A stretch of 64,000 nucleotides of DNA from Thalassia testudinum (GCA_037157565.1 JAZHRO010000013.1:30632501-30696500); one strand, 5' to 3'; counted from the stretch's first letter, positions 34,414 through 48,335 are shown. Numbers and translations are program-made. The notes: generated from the sequence alone by a model not told the origin.

Positions 34414-34527
34414 TAGCCAGAGTCTGAAGGATAAAAGTCATATGATCTTCATGAGTCGGCCTGGATTGATAAGTTGGGTTGGGCCAAGGCTAAGGCGGCT
34501 GATATGGGCAAGAAGCTTGTGGTCGGG
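34414..34527 (-). pseudogene. Scrap of element C gag between A and D LTRs
   Basis: 114 bp collinear with the Gag tail region of A near 29240-29350, diverged. It begins TAGCCAGAGTC (abutting A) and ends TCGGG, which is the 5-bp TSD of D (also at 51086-51090). An identical copy lies at 37278-37391. Confidence 0.8.
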
Positions 34528-37277
34528 TGATAGCGATGGAGTGAAGAGATAACCGGGTTTTATTGTTATGTCGTTGTAGTATAGCCAGTTATTGCCATCA
34601 TTTCAAATATATAATTTTTTACTCGGAAAATAAAAGAGTTCCCGAGGTCGAACTCAGGGAGCAAGTTGTATTCTAGGGGTACAAGTTTCTTTTACAAAAA
34701 TAAAGAAAGAGAGAGAGAGAGAATTTGTTGGCTTCTTTCTTCTTCTCTTCTTTTCTCTTTGCCTATCTTCTTCTGCTTGACTCTTCTGCTTTATCTGCAG
34801 CAGTAGTGATGCTTTTCTTCTTCTTTCAGTTCTTGTTTCTGCTCGTCTCTTTCTTTTTCTTCTCCCTTGCGGTCCTGTTCTTCTTCTTCTTCTTTCTTTC
34901 TTCTTTTCCTTTCTTCAGACCCTCTTCTTCTCGTGTTCTTCTTCTTCTTTCAGTTCTTGTCTTGGCCTCTCTGCGTTCTCCTCTACCTCGCCTTCCTTCT
35001 CCTTCTTTGCCTTCAGGACGTCGTCTGATTTTCCAATCGGACGACTTAAACCGCAGCTGCTACAGTGCCGCTCGGTGATCCTCCTTCCTTCAGCTTTCGT
35101 CTTCTTCCACGGTTCTTCTTCACCTGTGCCTGCACACTTACACAGCTTGATCAGAGAGGGGCAAAACCTATCTCTACCCTCCCCCGCGTCTCTCTCTCAC
35201 AGAATCCGCTCATGGGATAGCTCTCCCAGAGCTGCCGGGTAGCCGGGTACGGGTCGCGCCCGGGTCCAGGCCCACCGGCGTGCGTGGTGGGTGAGGAGTG
35301 CAGGTCAGTCTAAGTCGGGTCGGGCCAGGTCCGCGGGGCGTGAGCGCGGACGAGACCGGGTAACCGGGCGGGTGAAGGGGACCTCACCCCGTGTGCTGAG
35401 GCAATAAGCCTCCAGCACTTTTTCACTTTATACCGCTGCGTTCCTTCAGAGCCTTCCGAGGTGGGACTAAATGTCCCACCCCAATTTCGCGCCTGCGCGG
35501 AGGAAGCAGCCGGTAATCGCAGCGTTACGCGAGACCTTCGCGCGAGGGCTTCGACTCGACTGCAGCCTGGTGCTTCGCGAAGGCGCCTTGCGCTGTCTGG
35601 GAGCGTAACCTGGGCGTGACTCACCTGGGGCAGCAGGTGAAGAAGCTACTTTGCTTCAACAATGGCGGCGACGAGCGCAGGTACCTGCCCACAGAAAAAC
35701 GGCCTCTCGGCCCAATCAGAAACGCGGAGGACCTTCGCCGTGGCACGGCGAAGGTGGTCGGGGGGTGTGCAGGCGGCGGGGCGGAGCCTAAGGGCTGCCC
35801 TAGGTCGGACTGTGGGTCGGGAGATGGGTTTGTTCGGTGGAGTTGCAGGGGGTGATTTGGGGGAAGTGGAGGGGCGGAAATGGATCAGGGTGAGGAGGCG
35901 GAGATTATGTGCAGGTCGGCGAGCCGTGTGGGATGCTGGAGTGATGGGAGCGGCTCACCGGAGGATGGCCGGAGGCGGAGAAGGTGAGGGTGATTGGTCG
36001 GAATCGAGGGCGACAGTAGATGTTTAAAGTGAGGAAAAGGAAGAGGGGAGGAAGAGGAGGAGTTCTACCTACTTAGCAGGACGAGGAGGGGCCGGAGCCC
36101 GGAGAAGAAGATGCCCGGGGGAAGGGGCGGCGGCGAGCAGAGGGCCGGAGAGGCGCCAGCTGGGTGCGGCGTGGCGCGGGAAGAGCAGGGGAAAAGGTCT
36201 TTGCTGCTGGTATTGCGGCAGAGCGAAGAGGAGGAGGAGGAAGAACCGCCGGAGCTGGTGGGCATCTGCCGGAGTGAGAAGAGAGGAAAGTTGGGGGTTT
36301 TCTCCGTCAGATCCAAGCTGGGAAGAACGGTGGAGCGACGGGGGTATTTATAGGGACCGAATCAGGGAGGAAGGCGGAGGGAGACGACGTGTCTCCCTCG
36401 CCGGAGGACGCCGGAGATGGAAACCCATACCGTCCGTGCGTTCGCACGGCCGGTATGGTGGGTTACAGCGGCCAGGGGGTGTTCCTGCGACGGCTGACGA
36501 CGCAGGACACCCCCGGTTTACTTGCCAGACTCTCCCCCTCACCCTGCGCGGCGCCATGCTCCGTGCAAGGTCGCCGGGGCATGGTGCTGGCAGGTTTTGC
36601 AGGGAGGACCTGAACGCAAAGAACGAAGGAGAGTTAGGGGCCAAAATGCGAGGGTTCAAAAGTTGAGGGCCAAAAAGTAAATATATGAGGACCAAAGTGT
36701 AAAGTTGGTCAAGAAGGTTTCTTCTTAGGCTCAAGTTTTTATACATGACTAATTAGGACCTAAGGAATCTGATGGTGAATTTTATTTCTAGATTAAACCT
36801 TGTTTGACTGGTTAATTTACGCAAAAACCCAAATTAAGTTATTAATTGGGTATGGTTCTCAATGTAGGTCAAGATGGGTTCCTAAGGTCAAATTGAAGGT
36901 TCTAAACCCTAGAGATTATTTTTATATGAATTTTAGAGGGTTTATTCCATTTTTTCTTTGCCTTGAACCTCGTGAATTGAAGTGGGTTTGTTTTAGGGTT
37001 ACAGATTATTATTTAGTTCCTTGGAATTGCTGTAGCCCTTGCCAGATCATCTCATCCCACTTTTATTCTTATTAGGTTGCTTTGACCTATGTTTGGACCC
37101 TGAATTACCCTGTATGCAGATTATACTGGTAAAATTACATTTTTACCCCTTATGACTTGTTTTCTCCTTAAACTCAGAATTCTCTGAGTTAAGCCTTTCC
37201 TTGAGTTATGTAGGAGCTTTTATCCTTTGTATTGGGTCAAAATGAGCTAGTTATGGCTCATGATGAGGTTCTCATCA
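34414..37277 (-). repeat. Tandem duplication unit 1 (C scrap plus D-type LTR)
   Basis: 2864 bp, matching unit 2 (37278-40141) with no difference that I can find. It contains the C scrap (34414-34527) and a complete D-type LTR (34528-37277) with U5 motif at 34570-34584, hairpin at 34641-34658, TATA at 36345-36352 and twin hairpins at 36425-36514. Confidence 0.9.
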
Positions 37278-40141
37278 TAGCCAGAGTCTGAAGGATAAAA
37301 GTCATATGATCTTCATGAGTCGGCCTGGATTGATAAGTTGGGTTGGGCCAAGGCTAAGGCGGCTGATATGGGCAAGAAGCTTGTGGTCGGGTGATAGCGA
37401 TGGAGTGAAGAGATAACCGGGTTTTATTGTTATGTCGTTGTAGTATAGCCAGTTATTGCCATCATTTCAAATATATAATTTTTTACTCGGAAAATAAAAG
37501 AGTTCCCGAGGTCGAACTCAGGGAGCAAGTTGTATTCTAGGGGTACAAGTTTCTTTTACAAAAATAAAGAAAGAGAGAGAGAGAGAATTTGTTGGCTTCT
37601 TTCTTCTTCTCTTCTTTTCTCTTTGCCTATCTTCTTCTGCTTGACTCTTCTGCTTTATCTGCAGCAGTAGTGATGCTTTTCTTCTTCTTTCAGTTCTTGT
37701 TTCTGCTCGTCTCTTTCTTTTTCTTCTCCCTTGCGGTCCTGTTCTTCTTCTTCTTCTTTCTTTCTTCTTTTCCTTTCTTCAGACCCTCTTCTTCTCGTGT
37801 TCTTCTTCTTCTTTCAGTTCTTGTCTTGGCCTCTCTGCGTTCTCCTCTACCTCGCCTTCCTTCTCCTTCTTTGCCTTCAGGACGTCGTCTGATTTTCCAA
37901 TCGGACGACTTAAACCGCAGCTGCTACAGTGCCGCTCGGTGATCCTCCTTCCTTCAGCTTTCGTCTTCTTCCACGGTTCTTCTTCACCTGTGCCTGCACA
38001 CTTACACAGCTTGATCAGAGAGGGGCAAAACCTATCTCTACCCTCCCCCGCGTCTCTCTCTCACAGAATCCGCTCATGGGATAGCTCTCCCAGAGCTGCC
38101 GGGTAGCCGGGTACGGGTCGCGCCCGGGTCCAGGCCCACCGGCGTGCGTGGTGGGTGAGGAGTGCAGGTCAGTCTAAGTCGGGTCGGGCCAGGTCCGCGG
38201 GGCGTGAGCGCGGACGAGACCGGGTAACCGGGCGGGTGAAGGGGACCTCACCCCGTGTGCTGAGGCAATAAGCCTCCAGCACTTTTTCACTTTATACCGC
38301 TGCGTTCCTTCAGAGCCTTCCGAGGTGGGACTAAATGTCCCACCCCAATTTCGCGCCTGCGCGGAGGAAGCAGCCGGTAATCGCAGCGTTACGCGAGACC
38401 TTCGCGCGAGGGCTTCGACTCGACTGCAGCCTGGTGCTTCGCGAAGGCGCCTTGCGCTGTCTGGGAGCGTAACCTGGGCGTGACTCACCTGGGGCAGCAG
38501 GTGAAGAAGCTACTTTGCTTCAACAATGGCGGCGACGAGCGCAGGTACCTGCCCACAGAAAAACGGCCTCTCGGCCCAATCAGAAACGCGGAGGACCTTC
38601 GCCGTGGCACGGCGAAGGTGGTCGGGGGGTGTGCAGGCGGCGGGGCGGAGCCTAAGGGCTGCCCTAGGTCGGACTGTGGGTCGGGAGATGGGTTTGTTCG
38701 GTGGAGTTGCAGGGGGTGATTTGGGGGAAGTGGAGGGGCGGAAATGGATCAGGGTGAGGAGGCGGAGATTATGTGCAGGTCGGCGAGCCGTGTGGGATGC
38801 TGGAGTGATGGGAGCGGCTCACCGGAGGATGGCCGGAGGCGGAGAAGGTGAGGGTGATTGGTCGGAATCGAGGGCGACAGTAGATGTTTAAAGTGAGGAA
38901 AAGGAAGAGGGGAGGAAGAGGAGGAGTTCTACCTACTTAGCAGGACGAGGAGGGGCCGGAGCCCGGAGAAGAAGATGCCCGGGGGAAGGGGCGGCGGCGA
39001 GCAGAGGGCCGGAGAGGCGCCAGCTGGGTGCGGCGTGGCGCGGGAAGAGCAGGGGAAAAGGTCTTTGCTGCTGGTATTGCGGCAGAGCGAAGAGGAGGAG
39101 GAGGAAGAACCGCCGGAGCTGGTGGGCATCTGCCGGAGTGAGAAGAGAGGAAAGTTGGGGGTTTTCTCCGTCAGATCCAAGCTGGGAAGAACGGTGGAGC
39201 GACGGGGGTATTTATAGGGACCGAATCAGGGAGGAAGGCGGAGGGAGACGACGTGTCTCCCTCGCCGGAGGACGCCGGAGATGGAAACCCATACCGTCCG
39301 TGCGTTCGCACGGCCGGTATGGTGGGTTACAGCGGCCAGGGGGTGTTCCTGCGACGGCTGACGACGCAGGACACCCCCGGTTTACTTGCCAGACTCTCCC
39401 CCTCACCCTGCGCGGCGCCATGCTCCGTGCAAGGTCGCCGGGGCATGGTGCTGGCAGGTTTTGCAGGGAGGACCTGAACGCAAAGAACGAAGGAGAGTTA
39501 GGGGCCAAAATGCGAGGGTTCAAAAGTTGAGGGCCAAAAAGTAAATATATGAGGACCAAAGTGTAAAGTTGGTCAAGAAGGTTTCTTCTTAGGCTCAAGT
39601 TTTTATACATGACTAATTAGGACCTAAGGAATCTGATGGTGAATTTTATTTCTAGATTAAACCTTGTTTGACTGGTTAATTTACGCAAAAACCCAAATTA
39701 AGTTATTAATTGGGTATGGTTCTCAATGTAGGTCAAGATGGGTTCCTAAGGTCAAATTGAAGGTTCTAAACCCTAGAGATTATTTTTATATGAATTTTAG
39801 AGGGTTTATTCCATTTTTTCTTTGCCTTGAACCTCGTGAATTGAAGTGGGTTTGTTTTAGGGTTACAGATTATTATTTAGTTCCTTGGAATTGCTGTAGC
39901 CCTTGCCAGATCATCTCATCCCACTTTTATTCTTATTAGGTTGCTTTGACCTATGTTTGGACCCTGAATTACCCTGTATGCAGATTATACTGGTAAAATT
40001 ACATTTTTACCCCTTATGACTTGTTTTCTCCTTAAACTCAGAATTCTCTGAGTTAAGCCTTTCCTTGAGTTATGTAGGAGCTTTTATCCTTTGTATTGGG
40101 TCAAAATGAGCTAGTTATGGCTCATGATGAGGTTCTCATCA
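37278..40141 (-). repeat. Tandem duplication unit 2, including element D 3' LTR
   Basis: Second 2864-bp unit. Its LTR (37392-40141, 2750 bp, TGATAGCGATGG...TTCTCATCA) is directly followed by the D PPT, so it serves as the D 3' LTR. U5 motif at 37434-37448 (15 of 15), hairpin at 37505-37522, TATA at 39209-39216. Confidence 0.9.
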
Positions 40142-40153
40142 TACCCCCATGCC
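40142..40153 (-). promoter_or_regulatory. Polypurine tract of element D
   Basis: RNA sense GGCATGGGGGTA abuts the LTR start TGATGAG. Confidence 0.75.
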
Positions 40154-41709
40154 TAGCTTTTGCTAGTCCCTTAGCAAAAACTTAAGGTTTCAACCCTTGT
40201 TCTAGACCATGAAGTTCTTAATAGCTTTAGATAAGTGCTTTTTTTTATTTGAGCTTAGATTAAGTTAGAATGCTGACCATAGGCCTAAAAGGTACTCTAG
40301 TACCAATCAAGATCCAAATCTGTCTAGCCTTAGCCTCAGTCTTTAGCAAAGGTTTTTAAGGCCCATAAGAACTAACCTAAGGTTTATTGGACTTTGTGGT
40401 TAAAGCACCCGTGCTTGAAATGATTTTAGCCCTGGCTCAGTTCGCAGTGCGTTTTATAAGAGAGAGATAGAAAGTTTTTCTGTTTAGAGAGTTTTCTCTC
40501 TCTTTTTCTTTTTAGTTCTAGCCTAGGATTGGCTTTTCAACACGGTCTGTATCAGATTCCTTGCTCCCATCATCAATCCTCAAGGGTTCCTGGCGATCGA
40601 TGCTTCGAGATAGCACCGCCCATGGCAACCCCCGGAACCCTAGCTATTGAGATTTCGAGATAATCCCATCCATGGTGTTCCGTGGCCGAATCCAGACCCT
40701 GGCAATTGACACTTCGAGATAATGCCATCCATGGAATCTGAACCAGCAGAGTGCTTACATGCCCCCAGTAGGATATGTAAATATCCTAAGAGACAAGCAC
40801 CGAGGAGATGATATTTTGTTACGCATCTTCGCGGGGATTTCCCGCCTCTCCGCGCTGGGAACTCGTCCAAATCATCTTGTGTTGATCGGCCGCTCCTATT
40901 CTAGGTGTTCTTTTTAGAATTTTGCGACGCTTCTGCGTGATTTTGATTTTTACCCTTACTGAACCAGGCTGTGTGTGAGGTTAGGGTGCTTAGGTTACTG
41001 AGTCCCGTAAACCAAAAATTAGTTAACGAGGCCAAATACTCCCTAAGCCTTGGACCTAGTACTTAAGCTTTTCATTTTCCTCAACCTCTTGAGGATTGTC
41101 TAGATCTTAATGGGTACTAAGAGTCTATTCAAGAATGCCTAAGGTTTGCGTTCTTACTAATCTCATTATGCACTTTTCAGTTATTTTCTTGAATGAGGTC
41201 TAGAACTTAGGTTAATTCCTTAGTTCCTTACTAATGACTATCACCTTTTCTCATAATTTTGTGCTCCTTTTTCATTTTGTTTCTTTTCCCCTTCTCCTTC
41301 ACAAAATTTCCTTCTCCTCTTTTCCTCTTATTCTTTTTCAAAAATTTTTAATTTTTATGGTGTTTTTGGCATATGTGAATTTTTTTGTTTGAAACCCTTT
41401 TCTTACAAGTTTTGCACTTTCATACCCCCCCATGCCTAAGATTTGCAATGTCCTCATTGTAACCTAGGGGGTTTTTATTTAACTTAGTTCATTCCTTAAG
41501 ACAGAAATTTGAATGAGTGAATCGGTCGGGTTGAATTTTTGCGGACGATTTCTAATCCCAGATGCAAGCATCTGAGGTGGGGTCGGCTGTCTACAAGGGT
41601 GAACCTTAAGTGCAAAAAGGTGTCAGAAAAAGTTTTGGATTTTTAGGAAAATGACGGGTTGCCTCCCGTTAAGCGCTGAGTTTTACGCCATCGGCTGGGT
41701 GCAATAAGC
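40154..41709 (-). other. Element D 3' non-coding region
   Basis: Collinear with the A 3' region. It holds the three-unit repeat at 40589-40734, the internal PPT (RNA sense GGCATGGGGGGGTATGA) starting at 41423, and the ACGGG/CCCGT hairpin at 41654-41669. No conserved ORF. Confidence 0.75.
41423..41436 (-). promoter_or_regulatory. Internal polypurine tract, element D
   Basis: RNA sense GGCATGGGGGGGTA followed by TGA, so even the first bases after the tract resemble the LTR start. It lies 1.28 kb upstream of the LTR. Confidence 0.55.
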
Positions 41710-44700
41710 TCAAGGGGAATGGAGGATATAAGATGCTTCAGCCAAATTAGTAGAAGTTACATCAATGAACGGCTTGAGTCTCTGACCGTTCACGATGAAA
41801 GGTTCAGAATCGTGGCTGAGTGGACTGATTTCGATTGCTCCATTTCCAAAAACCTGTCGGACCAAATATGGTCCGACCCACTTGGATCTCAGTTTTCCTA
41901 GGAAGAGTTTTAGTCGGGCATCAAAGAGTAGGACCTTTTGACCAGGATGAAAGATCTTTCTCGAGATGTGTTTGTCGTGGAAGGCTTTAACCCGCTCCTT
42001 GTAGATTTGCGAGTTCTCGTACGCGTCTAGGCGTAATTCATCGATCTCGCTGATTTGGAGTTTTCTGTGGGTCCCAGCCTTGGAAAGATCTAGATTACAG
42101 TTCCGTACTGCCCAATAGGCTTTATGTTCCAGTTCTACGGGAAGGTGGCATGCCTTTCCGTACACCAGTCTAAAGGGAGACATGCCCAATTGGGTCTTGT
42201 GGGCGGTCCTATAGGCCCACAATGCTTCCGGAAGTCGGGATGACCAGTCCTTCCTGTCAGGTCGAACAGTGACTTGTAGGATTTTCTTGATTTCCCGATT
42301 AGACAGCTCAGCTAGACCATTAGTTTGGGGGTGGTAAGGAGTAGAGATTCGGTGAGACACCCCGTATTTGGTCATCAGTGACCTAAACTGAGCATTTGTG
42401 AAATGGGTCCCCCCATCAGAGATTATTGCACGAGGAATCCCGAACCTTGAGAAAATGTTTTGATGAATGAATTTGAGAACGATTTTGTGATCACAGGTTC
42501 GGGTCGGTATGGCTTCGATCCATTTGGACACGTAGTCCACAGCCAACAGAATGTATTCGAAACCATCCGAAACAGGAAAGGGGCCTATAAAATCAATCCC
42601 CCAAACATCAAAGATTTCTCATACTAGAATCGGTTGCATAGGCATCATGTCGCGATGGCTCATGTTGCCCAAAGTCTGGCAACGACTGCATGCCTTGCAG
42701 TGATTGTATGCGTCTTTGAACAGTGTGGGCCAGTAAAAGCCGCACTGGAGGACTTTTGATGCGGTTTTATGCCCGGCGAAATGGCCACCGCATGCCTGGT
42801 CATGGCAAAAAGAGAGGATATTGTTGAATTCCCCTTCCGGGACACATCTCCGGATGACCTAATCGGCACCTATGCGGAAGAGGTACGGGTCTTCCCAAAT
42901 GTAATACTTGGCATCGGAGCGTAATTTGCCCTTCTTGGCCTTCGGCCAATCAGACGGGATCTGATGAGATGCCAAGTAATTTACTACATTAGCAAACCAT
43001 GGAAGGCTAGTACCAATAGTCAGCAGGTGCTCATCGGGAAAATGTTCAGTGATGGGTCCAGAAGGGTCAATTATTTCAGAAGGAAGATGGGACAAGTGAT
43101 CAGCTACCACATTTTGCTTTCCCGCTTTATCGCGAATCTCAAGGTCAAATTCTTGCAACAGTAAGATCCATCGGATTAATCGAGGTTTCGCGTCCTTCTT
43201 TGCAAGGAGATGCCTCACAGCTGTGTGATCCGAGTATATGATGACACGGGAACCCAGAAGGTACGATCTGAACTTTTCTAGGGCAAATACTACAGCTAGC
43301 AGCTCTTTCTCAGTAACCGTATAGTTACGCTGAGCCTCATCGAGTGTTTTGCTGGCGTAGTAAATGACCACAGGCTTCCCGTCAATTTTCTGCCCCAAAA
43401 CCGCTCCTACAGCGAAGTCGGATGCATCGCACATGATCTCAAAGGGTTGAGACCAATCAGGGGACTGTAGGATCGGGGCTTGGGTGACTCGGTCACGCAG
43501 GATTTCAAATGCTTGAGTGCATTCCTTGGAAATTTCGAAAGGAACATCCTTGGAGAGAAGAGTGGTTAGGGGGCGCGCGATTTTTGAAAAATCAGGGATA
43601 AATCGTCGATAAAAATCGACATGCCCTAAAAAGGAACGGATGTCCCTGATCGAGCTAGGCATAGGAAGGTGAGAAATCAGATTAATCTTAGCTCGATCCA
43701 CTTGGATACCTTTTTCCGAAATTGAGTGTCCCAGGACAATTCCCTCAGGCACCATGAAATGGCTCTTTTCCCAGGAAAGAACCAAATTCACATCGATGCA
43801 CCGCCTGAGTATCTGGACCAAGTGCTGGAGGCAATCGTCGAATGATGCTCCGAAAATTGAAAAGTCATCCATGAAGACTTCCAGATAATCACCTACCATA
43901 TCTGAGAATATGGCAAGCATGCATCGCTGAAAAGTAGCGGGTGCATTGCAAAGACCGAAAGGCATCCTTCGGAAAGCATATGTTCCGAAGGGGCAGGTGA
44001 ACGTGGTCTTTTCTTGGTCCTCAGGATGGATTGCCACCTGGTTATAACCGGAGTACCCGTCAAGAAAGCAGAAGAACCTATTTCCCGCAAGTTTTTCGAG
44101 AATTTGATCAATGAAGGGTAGTGGGAAATGATCCTTCTTTGTGGAGGAATTAAGTCGGCGGTAATCTATACAGACTCTCCACGAGTTGGCTAATCGGGTA
44201 GGAATGATTTCTCCGGTCTCAGTCGTTATAGTGGTGAGTCCTGCCTTCTTGGGCACGACCTGAATTGGGCTCACCCAACGACTATCGGAGATCAGGTAGA
44301 TGATTCCGGCATCTAACCACTTGATGATCTCCTTTTTCACGACCTCCTGCAGATTGGGGTTTAAGCGTCTCTGCATTTCACGAGAAGGTCGTGTGCCCTC
44401 TTCTGAATAGATATGATGAGTACAATAAGAGGGACTTATTCCAGTCAAATCATCGAGAGTCCACCCGATGGCTCTGCGATGTTGCTGGAGGACAACAATC
44501 AGACGGGATTCCTGTTCAGGACTGAGGTTGGAATTGATAATCACAGGAAGGGTCTGATTAGAACCCAAAAAGATGTATTTCAAGTGAACAGGAAGGGGTT
44601 TCAGTTCGAGGATGGGGTTATCAGCAGCAGCGGGTGGTTCAGTATAGATGTGAGGTTCAAGGGTGGGAGTTACTGGGTTATTCATATCTGGATTCGACTC

Positions 44701-45402
44701 CTCTGTTTGCGGGTCAAGATCCTTCTGTGGTTGATGAGGCATAATCGAGTCATTCTGGAAGTGTGATTCATCAACCAAAGTCCTGATGTCACAAATTTAT
44801 TCGATGACGCCGCAATTAATTCCTTGTTGGGCCTTAAATATATCAATTTTCAGTGTTTGATCTCCAAACTTAAGCTCTATTTGGCCCTCCTCACAGCTGA
44901 TGTTGGCTCTAGCAGTAGCCAAGAAAGGTCTCCCTAGAATGATTGGTGTATCCCTAGGGTTCTCAGGTGCGTCCATATCTAGGACTACAAAGTCCACTGG
45001 GAAATAGAAATCCCGCACTCTTACGATAACATCCTCGAGAATCCCTTTTGGTGACTTTATAGATCTATCTGCTAATTGTAATGTCACCTCGGTTGGTTTT
45101 AGCTCAAATTCTTCTAGATGGTCAAGTAAGGATGTGGGTATCAAGTTTATGGATGCACCCAAGTCTAACAATGCTCTATCAAATTGGGTACCACCTATCT
45201 TGCAGGAAATCAGGGGAGTACCAGGATCTTTTGCCTTGGGTGGGAGTCTACTGAGGATTACAGAGCTGGCTTGCTCTGACAGAACAATTGGGCTCCCTCC
45301 CTTGGTTCGCAGCTTACGCTGGGGTGTACATATATTCTTTAGAAATCATGCGTAAGCTGGTACGTGGAGGATTGCATCCATCAAGGGGATGTTTATGTGG
45401 AC
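41710..45402 (-). pseudogene. Element D pol, with in-frame stops
   Basis: Same frame and length as A pol with no frameshift. Three further stops interrupt it after the gag-end TAG: TAA at 44797-44799 (Gln in A), TAG at 42859-42861 (His in A) and TGA at 42619-42621 (Cys in A). The protease ([12 protein letters not shown], partly in 44797-45171), RT (FMDDFSIFG), RNase H and integrase DDE motifs are otherwise preserved. A diverged copy that cannot make Pol by itself. Confidence 0.9.
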
Positions 45403-47409
45403 CTACTCAAAGAGCTTGACCAGGTCCTCCTCAGGGGCCACGGGTTTGGTGGTCTTCTTTTCCTTGGTCAAGGCCTCGGGAAACGGGATCTTGGTTGGTT
45501 CTTCTAGGATAGGTCCAGGTTGTGGATCCGGGACAGTGGTATCTTGGATAACTATCCTAGGGTCATGGTTATCAGGCTTGGAGTGGTTTGGATAATGCGG
45601 GTCTTGAGTTGTTTTACCACTACGTGTTGTTACAGAATTTAATCCGGCCTGATTTTGGTTTGGGTTTGGGAAGAGGGGTGGCTGCTGCTGAAATCCCGCA
45701 TAAGAAGTTGAAGCTTCCATCTCGTCTGGAGATGGAGCAGTAGGGGCCTGATAAATCCATTGTACGTGGCCTAAATTTGGATTCATAACGCGCTTCTGGG
45801 TTGGCACGTTATTCGGGTTAGGAAGAGGTTGGGAAGGGAGTGTGCCTGGCTGGCGAGAATTTGCCAACTGGGCCAGTTGAGTTTTAACCTCTGTAAGTTC
45901 GTCCTTGTGCTGTTTTTGAATAGCCGCATTCGTTCTTTGAATGTCAGCCAGAGTCTGAAGGATTAGGGACATTTGATCTTGATTTGGCCCTGATGGATAA
46001 GTAGGGTTGGGCCGAGGCTGAGGCGGCTGATAATGACTAGAGGGCTGTGGGCGGGACTGAAAAGGTGGTCTTTTGGTTTGGGAATTTCCCGCCCACTGAA
46101 AATTGGGATGGTTTCGCCATCCAGGGTTGTAAGTGTTGGAGAATGGGTCGATCTGGATGGCGTTGAGGTCCTCGCAGGTCTGAGGAACCTCCTGAGAATC
46201 AGGGAAAGGGGGAATGGAGTTCCCCGGGCTGGTGTAGAAAGGATCGGATGATCCTCCGATCCGAGAATCAGATGGGGATGGATATGGATCCATCCTAGGG
46301 GAAGATCGGTGAAGGATGTTTTGCACAGTCTCCTGTGTGGGAGGAGGTTGTGTAAAGGAGTTACGCGCGGAGGTGGCTCGCTGCAAGTGCTGAGTCAGCT
46401 CATCCACCTTCTTCTCAATGATTGAGACCTTGTCCAATCGACTGGCCATTAATTCCAGGTCGACTGATGCGGACAGGCCCTGCGTCTCATGTGCTCCCTT
46501 AAGATTCGTCGCTGCGTGGGTATTCGTCCTGTCGAATAATCCCATGGAGTCATTGTTGATGGAGTTCTCGCACATGTTTTCGAGAATCTCCCATACGGTG
46601 TCTTCATGTTGACCCATGATGTTTCCTCCGCAAGTTGCATTGACGAAAAGGCGGATGTCCTCACGGAGTCCCTGGTAAAAAGATTGGACTTGTTCCCATT
46701 TAGGAACTCCGTGATGGGGGCACTTTCTCATGAGATCCTGAAAACGATCCCATGCCTCATGGAGAGGTTCTCCTGATTGTTGAGTAAAGTGTGTAATCTG
46801 ATGGCGCAAGGCGTTGGTCCGACCAATGGGAAAAAACTTTTTCAAAAACTCGGATTGAAGTTCTTCCCAAGTGTTGATCGGCCGGGTCTGAGTTTGATAC
46901 CAATGGGCGGCCTTGTCCATAAGAGAAAAGGAGAACATCTTCATGAGAAGAATATCCCGATTTTGCGCATCTGATCCAAAAGTGTGGGCCAGATGCTTTA
47001 GCTGTTTGATGTGCTGGAAGGGATCTTCAGAATTAAGCCCATGGAATTTAGGTATAGCATGAATCATGTTGGGCTTTAGTTCGGAATCAGGTCCTCCAAT
47101 CGGGATTCTAACTCGAGGCTCAATGGCCACCGCAGCAGGATTGTAGTGGTCCCGCATCATAGGACGCTGTGGTGGGTGTACGAAGTTTTGGAAGAGGTCA
47201 TTGAGTCGCTGGAGCTGGTGTTCCAGATTATTTTCTTCCTCAACTGGCTGAGCCATGATGGGGGAAGAAGAAGAACTTGGTTCTGAATCAGAAGAGAGAA
47301 TAATGTGAGGGTGTTGCTGCACAAATACGGGCGTCGAGGCTTGGCCTTGACGAGAGCGAATTTCTAAAGGAGGTCTTAAGGGTGGTCTTAAGGACCTCCT
47401 TCCGTACAT
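45403..47409 (-). pseudogene. Element D gag and gag-pol linker, ended by TAG
   Basis: 668 codons from MYGRRSLRPPL, collinear with A gag but with Gln where A has its stop, so the frame runs on through the proline-rich Gag tail to DLVKLFE. It ends at TAG (45403-45405), where A has CAG (Gln). Capsid-domain motifs are the same as in A. Gag itself looks complete, so D might still encode capsid-forming Gag if transcribed; this is inference. Confidence 0.85.
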
Positions 47410-48318
47410 GCACTGTTGGAAGAGGTAAGTTTAGAAGGTGCTGGACCCAATCAAGACACCCAAAAATGTGTTGGGTGACTATAGAGGTGCGGGGCAGATG
47501 GACCCCTTGATCAGAAAGATCGTCCACCTGAGAATTACCTGGGCAGCCAGAGAGGGAGAGTCCCGCGAAGACCCCTACACGGTAGAGCGTCCCCACGGGT
47601 TACAGGGTTTCCCCCACCCGACCTCTCTTGTCACTGCGGTTCCAGGTAGACCAGAATGGGGATCTTGACCTCTTAAGTCTACCAATTTTTATTTTAAGAT
47701 CAGGGTGCTTAAGGTTTCACTTGAACTTTAGTCTTTTAAGTGCAAAGAGTGACCTAATTTAAGGTTGGTTGACCCAAGGGGTCAACTTTACCTCTTGTTT
47801 CCTTTGAGAGCTTTTAGGTCTTGTCTTTTAGGGTTCAAGTGTTTTAGAGAGCCAATTGTTTTAGGTTCTCTTCGGATAGGTATTTTCAGACAAGGGCTTG
47901 GGCACACTTCATTTGGTTTTCTCAATTCTTGCTTAAGGAGTGTGTCTCTAAATCCCTAGTGTTGGATCCTAGGTTGGCTTTACTTGGTCCAGTTAGCTCT
48001 TTGTTGGGTAATTAGGGCTCAAGCAAGAATGTGTTAGCCCTTAAATACCCTTAATAGTGTGCAGGAGTAATGAGTTGAAAACATGCAACTCTTTATGGTT
48101 ACTAAGTATGGAAGACAGGTTAGCCCTATATTGCTTGTTCTTTTCCTCTTTAGAGTTTAGGGGTTAATAGCAAGAGGAAAAAAAATTTACCTGTCCTCGG
48201 AGTGGTTGTCGTGCGGTTGCTTGTTTTCTTGATTTCCTGTAGTTTTCTGCACAAAAGAGAGGAGATTATCAGAAACTAAAAAGAAACAGGAATGTTTACC
48301 TCTAGAATAGCCGTTGCT
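47410..48318 (-). other. Element D leader
   Basis: 0.9 kb between PBS and gag, collinear with the A leader, no convincing gene. Confidence 0.6.
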
Positions 48319-48335
48319 CCCCGGCAACGGCGCCA
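48319..48335 (-). promoter_or_regulatory. Primer binding site (tRNA-Asp), element D
   Basis: CCCCGGCAACGGCGCCA on the plus strand, an exact match to the plant tRNA-Asp 3' end with CCA as I know it. Three bases from the LTR. Confidence 0.9.
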
